From: Nitrospira_D sp035465795
GTDB taxonomy: Bacteria > Nitrospirota > Nitrospiria > Nitrospirales > Nitrospiraceae
Assembly (NCBI RefSeq): GCF_049546785.1
Contig: NZ_JBMWAN010000003.1
Span: 124,001 to 188,000, forward strand
Reading direction: 5' to 3'
Length of the DNA stretch: 64,000 nucleotides
The notes under the pieces: generated by a model
The model's database searches: none
What the model was told of the DNA's origin: nothing
What the model saw: the letters and a program-made list of their open reading frames with translations, nothing else
Part shown: piece after piece, positions 58,246 through 64,000 of the stretch
How the letters are laid out: each line of letters starts with the position of its first letter
How positions within the stretch are numbered: the first letter of the stretch is position 1
Program-made: the position numbers and the translations under genes

Positions 58246-60666
58246 ATGGGTGTTACCACGTCCTCGAAGCGGGGCGAAGCCCGCCGGGCCCCGTCTCCTC
58301 CCTCCCACATCCAGCGCGAAGTGATTGGGGTGGTGCTGATCGCGTTGAGCCTGCTCACGCTCCTCAGCCTGCTTTCCTTCGTGCCGGGCGAGGCAAAGAC
58401 GGTGGCAGCGGGAGCGCCTGCGGCCAATCCTCCGCGCAATCTGATCGGGTCGTTCGGCGCGGTGCTCGCCGGCGGCTTCTTTTTTCTCATCGGCGGCGCG
58501 GCCTACCTCTTTCCCCTGCTCCTCGGCCGGGTCGGCCTGCGGTGTTTTTCGCAGAGCCCGGTCAGCATCCGCTTACGCACGGCGGGGAGTTCCCTCGCGG
58601 CGGTGCTCTTTCTCAGCGCCTTTCTTCATCTGGAAGCCACTGCCGTTCCGACCTTGACCAGTGGGCTGGTCTACCGCGGGGTTGCGGGAGGGATATGCGG
58701 CCAGGTCCTGGCCGAGGGGCTCCGGACATGGTTTGCCAGCACCGGAGCGCATATCTTGATCATTGCGGGATTTCTCGTCTCCCTGCTGTTTACGACGCCG
58801 CTCTCCCTCACAGAAGTCGTTCAAGCCCTTCCGGCACGCTGGGCTGCTCTGCGCGAAAGCTTATCCGCCTTAATTCCTGAACGGGCCGAACCGGTCGTTG
58901 TCGAGACGGCGAACCGGCGGCAGCGAGGCAAAGCGGCCAAGTCCGGGCGCGACCAGGAGAGCGCGGAGCCGGTCCCTGTTCTTGTAGAGGAGGCCGTTTC
59001 AAATATTCCCTCTGAGCTGCCTATCATCCAACCGCCTCTGCAGCCCGTCACGTCATCTACTGAAACGCCACAATCGGAGCCGGAGATCGTGTCGGTGTCC
59101 GTTGATTCGGGGGACTATCAACTGCCGGATCCGGATGAGTTGTTGAGCGACCCCACCGGACCGATAACCCGGATGTCGGACGAGGACCTCAAGGCCCAGT
59201 CCGAAGTGCTCACGCGAGCCTTGGCGAGCTTCGGCATTGAGGGTAAGGTTACGGAGGTGCGGCCAGGTCCGGTCGTGACGATGTATGAGTTTGAACCGTC
59301 GCCCGGCACTAAAGTCGCCAGGATTGTGAACCTGGCCGACGATCTGGCCCTGGCTCTTAAAGCGACGAGTCTGCGCATTGTGGCCCCGATCCCAGGGAAG
59401 TCGGTGGTCGGGATCGAGGTGCCCAATCTTTCCCGTGAAACGGTTTCCATGAAGGAAGTGGTGATGAGCGAGCCGTTCAGCCGGGCGCGCTCGAAGCTGA
59501 CCATGGCATTGGGAAAGGATATCTTTGGCGCCCCGGCGACGGCAGATCTCAAGACCATGCCGCATTTGCTGGTGGCTGGCGCCACCGGGGCCGGCAAGAG
59601 CGTCGGGCTCAATACGATGTTGTTGAGCATCCTCTTTTCAGCCCGGCCGAGCGAGGTAAAGCTCTTATTGATCGATCCTAAAATGCTCGAGTTTTCGGCG
59701 TACGACGGCATTCCCCACCTGCTGAGGCCGGTCATCACCGATGCGAAGTCTGCTGCAAGAGGGTTGGGGTGGGTGGTGGCCGAGATGGAACGCCGGTACA
59801 AACTGCTCGCGGAAGCGGGTGTGCGGAACATCGATGCCTACAACCGCAAGGTGGCCGGGCTGCATGAGGTCTTTGCGGAAGAGGCGGCTGCCGCGAATCA
59901 ACCGGAGCTGCCCATGCAGTTCCTGACGGAGGAAGAGCGGCTGGCCGCCGGCGAGTCCACCGATCCCGAGGTCAATCCGGGGCCGCGCGACCGTCCGACT
60001 CCGCCCGAACCGTTGCCGTATATTATCGTGATGATCGACGAGCTGGCCGACCTCATGATGGTGGCCCCCAAGGATGTGGAAGACAAGATTGCGCGGCTGG
60101 CCCAAATGGCCAGAGCATCGGGCATCCACCTGGTGCTGGCCACGCAGCGGCCGTCGGTGGATGTGTTGACCGGCCTCATCAAGGCCAACTTTCCCGCCAG
60201 GATTGCGTTCCAAGTGTCGTCGAAAACCGATTCCCGCACGATTCTCGATGCGAACGGCGCCGAGGCGCTTTTGGGGCGCGGGGATATGCTGTATCTGGCC
60301 TCAGGGACCGGACGGCTGGCCCGCCTGCACGGATCGTTTGTGTCGGATGACGATGTCCGGCGGGTGGTCGAGTTTGTGAAGAAGCAGGCGCTGCCTAAAT
60401 ACGATCCCGAGCTGCAATCGCTCAAGCAGGAGGAGGCGGCGGAGGAGGAGGCCAAGGACGAGGTGTACGAACAAGCCAAGGAGCTGGTCCTCTCGACCGG
60501 CCAGGCTTCCGCCTCGCTGATTCAGCGGAGGCTGCGCGTGGGCTACCCCCGTGCGGCGCGCATGATCGAGCAAATGGAAGCGGACGGGATTGTGGGCGCC
60601 GCAGGCCGTGACGGGCGCCGGGAAGTGCTGGGTCGGCGAGGGCCGGTGGGAGCGGCTGAAGCATGA
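58246..60666 (+). CDS. ftsK: DNA translocase FtsK/SpoIIIE
   Basis: The 806-residue protein has an N-terminal four-helix membrane domain (residues about 25-200), a linker, and the C-terminal motor. Walker A is VAGATGAGKSVGLN, Walker B is YIIVMIDELADLMM, and GIHLVLATQRPSVDVLTGLIK and NFPARIAFQVSSKTDSRTIL follow. The gamma winged helix (STGQASASLIQRRLRVGYPRAARMI) reads KOPS sequences. ATG 58246 follows the rsmA gap and removes a Cys-rich extension. It overlaps lolA by four bases. Confidence 0.95.
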   Translation: MGVTTSSKRGEARRAPSPPSHIQREVIGVVLIALSLLTLLSLLSFVPGEAKTVAAGAPAANPPRNLIGSFGAVLAGGFFFLIGGAAYLFPLLLGRVGLRCFSQSPVSIRLRTAGSSLAAVLFLSAFLHLEATAVPTLTSGLVYRGVAGGICGQVLAEGLRTWFASTGAHILIIAGFLVSLLFTTPLSLTEVVQALPARWAALRESLSALIPERAEPVVVETANRRQRGKAAKSGRDQESAEPVPVLVEEAVSNIPSELPIIQPPLQPVTSSTETPQSEPEIVSVSVDSGDYQLPDPDELLSDPTGPITRMSDEDLKAQSEVLTRALASFGIEGKVTEVRPGPVVTMYEFEPSPGTKVARIVNLADDLALALKATSLRIVAPIPGKSVVGIEVPNLSRETVSMKEVVMSEPFSRARSKLTMALGKDIFGAPATADLKTMPHLLVAGATGAGKSVGLNTMLLSILFSARPSEVKLLLIDPKMLEFSAYDGIPHLLRPVITDAKSAARGLGWVVAEMERRYKLLAEAGVRNIDAYNRKVAGLHEVFAEEAAAANQPELPMQFLTEEERLAAGESTDPEVNPGPRDRPTPPEPLPYIIVMIDELADLMMVAPKDVEDKIARLAQMARASGIHLVLATQRPSVDVLTGLIKANFPARIAFQVSSKTDSRTILDANGAEALLGRGDMLYLASGTGRLARLHGSFVSDDDVRRVVEFVKKQALPKYDPELQSLKQEEAAEEEAKDEVYEQAKELVLSTGQASASLIQRRLRVGYPRAARMIEQMEADGIVGAAGRDGRREVLGRRGPVGAAEA

Positions 60667-61373
60667 AGTCTATTTTGATGCGGGTTGTCGCAGGTATGTT
60701 CTGCATCGTCGTGGCCGGCACCGTGTGGGCGGCCGACGCCGCCGTGGACGACAAGGCCATGCAGGAAGTCAATGACGTGGTGAAGCAACTCCAAGCCCGA
60801 TACGAGAAAACCAAGGATCTTCAGGCCGACTTCACTCAGCAGACCAGAATTGAGGGGTTTGAGCGGCCGGTGACGTCCTCAGGCAAGGTCTATATCAAGA
60901 AACCGGGCCGGTTGCGATGGGATTATCTCGATCCGGCCACCGAGCAAATCTATGTGAATCAGGACGATGTCAAGGTCTATGTGCCGGAGCACAAGCAGGT
61001 GCTGGTTGGGAAATTAACGCGTATGGCTGCGTCGCAGGCGCCGCTCGAACTCCTGCAGGGGGCAGCCAAGCTGGAAGAGTCGTTCACGATCGCTCCCGCG
61101 ACAGGGAAAGAGCGAGGGGTGGGGGGGCTGCGGTTGCTCAGTCTCACGCCCAAGGGGCAGGAAGGTGACCAGGCCAGGCCTGTGCAGCGAATTATTGTAG
61201 AGGTGTTCCCCAAGACGTATTTTATCCGAACCGTTTGGCTCCATGAGGTCAATGGCAATGTGGCGACGTTTGAGTTTTCGTCGCTGAAGCCGAACACGGG
61301 ACTGGGAAACGACGTCTTCGAGTTCAAAGCGCCGCCCGATGTCGAGGTGGTGAAAGCTCCGGTGCTGAACTAG
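60663..61373 (+). CDS. lolA: Outer-membrane lipoprotein carrier protein LolA
   Basis: LolA ferries lipoproteins across the periplasm. The 236-residue protein has a signal peptide (MRVVAGMFCIVVAGTVWA), then LQARYEKTKDLQADFTQQT, the SGKVYIKKPGRLRWDY strand pair and PLELLQGAAKLEESFTI, all typical of the LolA fold. ATG 60663 overlaps the ftsK stop as ATGA. With ftsK it forms a coupled pair. Confidence 0.9.
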   Translation: MKSILMRVVAGMFCIVVAGTVWAADAAVDDKAMQEVNDVVKQLQARYEKTKDLQADFTQQTRIEGFERPVTSSGKVYIKKPGRLRWDYLDPATEQIYVNQDDVKVYVPEHKQVLVGKLTRMAASQAPLELLQGAAKLEESFTIAPATGKERGVGGLRLLSLTPKGQEGDQARPVQRIIVEVFPKTYFIRTVWLHEVNGNVATFEFSSLKPNTGLGNDVFEFKAPPDVEVVKAPVLN

Positions 61374-61423
61374 CCGGCTGTGATGCGGGACTTTGGCGTG
61401 ACTATTTGTGAGGCAGGTGAGCG

Positions 61424-62194
61424 ATGATCATGCAATCAGAGAAGAAGAGTGTCGTGACGGACATGATCGATCAAGCCGTGGCGGCGCTCGATTTTGACCA
61501 ACTGCACAAGACCTATTGGGAACAGAACGAATTTCTGGTGATCAAACAATTTCTTTCGCGGCGATTCGTGGAAGACGTGCTTGTGCCGCAAGCTCACGGG
61601 CTGCAGACGAGTCTGAATCGGAACTATATTCCAGGGCACAAGAAAGGAGGCAGCGTCAGCTACTATACGGTTCTGGAGAAAGGCCCGCTGTTTCTCGATC
61701 TCTATCGGTCGGCATCCTATCGCGACTTCCTCAATCGGCTGGTGCATGCCGATCTGTTGCTCTGTCCCGACAACGACCCGCACTCCTGCGCGCTCTACTA
61801 CTATACGGAGCCGGGGGACCATATCGGGTTTCACTACGACACGTCCTACTATAAGGGCGCGCGCTATACGATTTTATTGGGATTGGTCGACCGGTCAACC
61901 CGATGCAAACTTGTGTGCGACCTATTTAAGGACGATCCCGCGAAAGAAACCCGGCATCTGGAACTGATCACTGAGCCGGGCGATATGGTGATCTTCAATG
62001 GCGATAAGCTGTGGCATGCGGTGACCCCCTTGGGAGAGAACGAGGAACGTATCGTTCTCACCATGGAATATGTGACGAATCCCGAGATGGGGAGGTTCAA
62101 ACGCCTCTACTCAAACCTCAAAGACTCGTTTGCCTACTTTGGCTTGAAGACGGTCTTCAAGCGGGCCCTCTCCGGTCAGTTTCCTTCTTCCTGA
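61424..62194 (+). CDS. 2OG-Fe(II) oxygenase-like protein
   Basis: The 256-residue protein shows an HxD...H facial triad pattern: HIGFHYDTSYYKGARYTILLG (HYD), and about 75 residues later KLWHAVTPLGENEERIVL, with the distal His and a following Arg for 2-oxoglutarate. A double-stranded beta-helix of about 110 residues lies between. CALYYYTEPGD precedes the first motif. It is probably a small-molecule or protein hydroxylase with unknown substrate. Starts at 61424 and 61430 are both possible. Confidence 0.75.
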   Translation: MIMQSEKKSVVTDMIDQAVAALDFDQLHKTYWEQNEFLVIKQFLSRRFVEDVLVPQAHGLQTSLNRNYIPGHKKGGSVSYYTVLEKGPLFLDLYRSASYRDFLNRLVHADLLLCPDNDPHSCALYYYTEPGDHIGFHYDTSYYKGARYTILLGLVDRSTRCKLVCDLFKDDPAKETRHLELITEPGDMVIFNGDKLWHAVTPLGENEERIVLTMEYVTNPEMGRFKRLYSNLKDSFAYFGLKTVFKRALSGQFPSS

Positions 62195-62433
62195 TCCGTC
62201 TCTCATATCTTCCCCGATTTCTGGCTTGATCCACCCCTCCGATTTCCCGGAGAACGGGAAGCCTTGCAATATGTTGTCTGAAACGTCTTGTGGACGAGTC
62301 TTGGCCGGAAGACGCTTTCGAAACGAGGGCCGGCCCTGGAAGGACTCGCGAGCAATAAAGTAACGGACTGACCCGGTTACAAGCGGAGAGTCCGGGTGTG
62401 GCTCTGGCGGGCCCCTTCTTTTCACCGTTCGAG

Positions 62434-62871
62434 TTAATATCCGCACCCAGTTCGGGATTCAAGCGGGGTCGATATGTTCACCCGCTGCTGCAGCGCGGGT
62501 TTCTCCGGCGGTTGAGGCGTCGTAGCAGCCAGGCGCTGGCCCGGGAATTTCTGTGAGTAAGGATTCGCTCTCCGAGGGCGTCCTGATTTCAATTCTGCGG
62601 TTCGTTTCGGGAAGGGGCCTTTGTTGGCGAGTTCCATTTTCTTGATTTCAGCCAGCAGGGCTCCTTCGACGAGCCAGGCCAGTGTCGTTTGAGGGGTCCA
62701 GTACACGACGTCGCGCAGGTGGTCGACAAGATGGGAGGGGAGGGTAATCGTCAGTCTGGTCGTCTTAGCCTGGGAAGCAGCCCGGGATGATTTCTGGGGA
62801 ATGATAGTGTGCTGGCGTGGTTCCTTGGCGATAGTACCGGGCTCATGTCGGTGGGATTTGCCAATCAACAT
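62434..62871 (-). CDS. Ribbon-helix-helix-like small protein
   Basis: The 145-residue basic protein has a central TTRLTITLPSHLVDHLRDVV that fits a ribbon-helix-helix DNA-binding strand and helix, then YWTPQTTLAWLVEGALLAEI. Its tail is Lys/Arg/Pro-rich (PFPKRTAELKSGRPRR). ATG 62871 follows AGGA. An in-frame start at 63045 would add a Pro/His/Arg-rich stretch with no support. It could be a transcription or plasmid-partition type regulator. Confidence 0.7.
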   Translation of the reverse strand: MLIGKSHRHEPGTIAKEPRQHTIIPQKSSRAASQAKTTRLTITLPSHLVDHLRDVVYWTPQTTLAWLVEGALLAEIKKMELANKGPFPKRTAELKSGRPRRANPYSQKFPGQRLAATTPQPPEKPALQQRVNISTPLESRTGCGY

Positions 62872-63439
62872 AGGAGTCCTTTCGCATGCTGGTGCATGAT
62901 CAAGATGGGCTGAAATGTTGCTGGAATGAGCTGTACGCTTGCGAGGCCGACAAGCGTTGAGTGGAAGGAGTAGGCCGTGCCTCCTGGTGGAGGCACGGCG
63001 CTCATGGCCATGGTCAAAGGCGTCGGTGTGCTGCCAGATGGGCACAATCTAGCAGCGACAACACCATGTAGAGGGGAACCCTCAAGATCATGATGGAAGG
63101 CCGACGGCTCCAATCCATGCCATAGGGAGTTAAAGAAGTGCGACAAAGCTATGAGGGATTCATTCGGCAACGCCACATCCATTACGAATCACTCACTTTT
63201 CTAAGCCGGTACGCTATCTCTCTTCAGCAATGGGCGTACCAGCATGCGGAGTAGGTCAATGGCCGTGCCGAATGGCTAAGCGGTTGATTTCTTTAATGCT
63301 GGCAATAGATTGCGCACGGGAGTTTAAAGTAAGGAATAAGAATTAATTACGGTGGTGTATCTAAAACGGTTCGAAGATTATCTTCTTCGATACAGGAGAG
63401 GGTTCTAAAACGCGAGAGTCTGGAGGAGCGGCCTGACTT
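62872..63439. other. Gene-free stretch upstream of the ribbon-helix-helix gene
   Basis: About 570 bp hold no supported gene. A frame at 62865-63182 on the minus strand overlaps the ribbon-helix-helix start and has no family signature. The 3' part (63300-63350) is A/T-rich and could hold promoters. No tRNA or repeat was recognised. Confidence 0.45.
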
Positions 63440-63949
63440 CTATTGGTGCAGATGCTTGAGGGCAGATGCGCACAGAATGATGAAGAAGCCCATCCAAAGG
63501 GCTGCCCGTTGATAGGGGATGACTTCGTATTCGATTTCGGCATCGTCATCTTCATCTGATTTGAAGATCACGGTGTAGAGGAAGAGGGTCAGGAGGCACA
63601 ATACGAGCCCGAGCTTAATAAAGAAAATGGTCAGATACTTCGCATTGTGTTGGATCCCCAGCTGAGTCTGGGAGGTCATCACCTGATTGACATAGTGGAG
63701 GTTGACTCCGCCGGTAAACAAGAGCACCACCAGAAGGATGCCGGCCACTTTCCTATAGTGCTGATAGAAAATGTCGGTGATGGGCTTGATCTGCTCTTTC
63801 GCCACGGCCTTCTTTAATCCGGGGGTCACGGCCATGACCAGGAACGCGAGGCCTCCGATCCAAATCACGGCGGACAAGAGGTGAAACCAGTGATTGACGA
63901 TCGGGATTAGCGTGTTGAGATCGGTAACGATGCTTTGGAGGGCGTCCAT
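63440..63949 (-). CDS. CopD-like membrane protein
   Basis: The 169-residue protein has about four helices: HWFHLLSAVIWIGGLAFLVMAV with a conserved His and Trp, VAGILLVVLLFTGGVNLHYV, LTIFFIKLGLVLCLLTLFLYTV, and ALWMGFFIILCASAL. The pattern His-Trp-(helix) resembles CopD/DUF2269-type copper-resistance membrane proteins. An acidic cytoplasmic loop (SDEDDDAEIEYE) lies between helices three and four. Its ATG at 63949 lies near the window edge and no partner gene is visible. Confidence 0.7.
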   Translation of the reverse strand: MDALQSIVTDLNTLIPIVNHWFHLLSAVIWIGGLAFLVMAVTPGLKKAVAKEQIKPITDIFYQHYRKVAGILLVVLLFTGGVNLHYVNQVMTSQTQLGIQHNAKYLTIFFIKLGLVLCLLTLFLYTVIFKSDEDDDAEIEYEVIPYQRAALWMGFFIILCASALKHLHQ

Positions 63950-64000
63950 AGTGACTAGATGAAGGCTCGAGACGATACAGAAATCGCCGCGAGGACCCTA

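Noticed and set aside
62865..63182. 105-codon frame on the minus strand upstream of the ribbon-helix-helix gene
   Set aside because: It overlaps the start of that gene, has no ribosome site and no recognisable composition.
63255..63300. tRNA-like string GGCCGTGCCGAATGGCTAAGC
   Set aside because: It recalls a tRNA D-arm, but no acceptor pairing, anticodon arm or T-loop (GTTCRA) can be built around it.
63296..63320. Sigma-54-like promoter TGGCAATAGATTGC
   Set aside because: The GG and GC elements are spaced one base too close (9 bases instead of 10), and the following gene orientation does not support it.

Overview
The window reads as chromosomal DNA of a Nitrospira-type bacterium (phylum Nitrospirota). 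That is an inference from gene content and style: a fused arginine/lysine biosynthesis block, DapL-type lysine synthesis, many small zinc-ribbon and lipoprotein genes, and dense four-base start/stop overlaps. No rRNA, tRNA or CRISPR array was seen. Most genes are housekeeping and intact.

Layout. 1-5.2 kb: the 3' part of a putative zinc metallopeptidase coupled to an ATP-grasp ligase, a broken outer-membrane-type gene, phosphoglycerate mutase and small unknown genes. 5.4-15.5 kb: argD-argF-argG-argH, a small lipoprotein, a radical SAM protein, then lysA-dapA-dapB, apparently one long co-directional block making arginine and lysine/diaminopimelate. 15.6-26.2 kb: small membrane and lipoprotein genes, transaldolase, a type-5 uracil-DNA glycosylase, a lytic transglycosylase, glycerate kinase next to a PEP-synthase-like phosphotransferase, rmuC, a MazG-like gene and a PilZ protein. 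26.2-29.8 kb, minus strand: panC-folK, dapL and a glutamine amidotransferase. 30-37 kb: hemerythrin, macro domain, two methyltransferase-like genes, membrane and lipoprotein genes, and an Asp-box repeat lipoprotein.

37-39.8 kb is the clearest accessory island. Two integron gene cassettes with recognisable attC sites have no integrase nearby. They are followed directly by a REP-associated (Y1/HUH) transposase element bounded by perfect 13-bp inverted repeats.

39.8-50.6 kb: a CrtC/AttH-like secreted protein, a Lon-N-like protein, a two-gene ABC exporter, a SirB1-like protein, MarR with a metallo-beta-lactamase, a HEAT protein and truD. Next come two adjacent genes that look like the two halves of the cyanobacterial AgrE/ArgZ enzyme: a TIGR00300 (LOR/SDH, ornithine cyclodeaminase-like) gene and an arginine-dihydrolase-like gene. 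Between them lies a decayed tandem copy of the dihydrolase gene's 5' end. 51-64 kb: gpsA-larB, larC with a Na/Ca exchanger, pdxA, rsmA, ftsK-lolA, a 2OG-Fe(II) oxygenase-like gene, a ribbon-helix-helix-like protein and a CopD-like membrane protein.

Two copies of a repeat of about 125 bp with inverted ends (28925 and 32204) and several shorter intergenic repeats are also present. The observations most worth following are the integrase-less cassettes plus transposase, the split arginine-to-proline module with its 5' duplication, and the interspersed repeat family.
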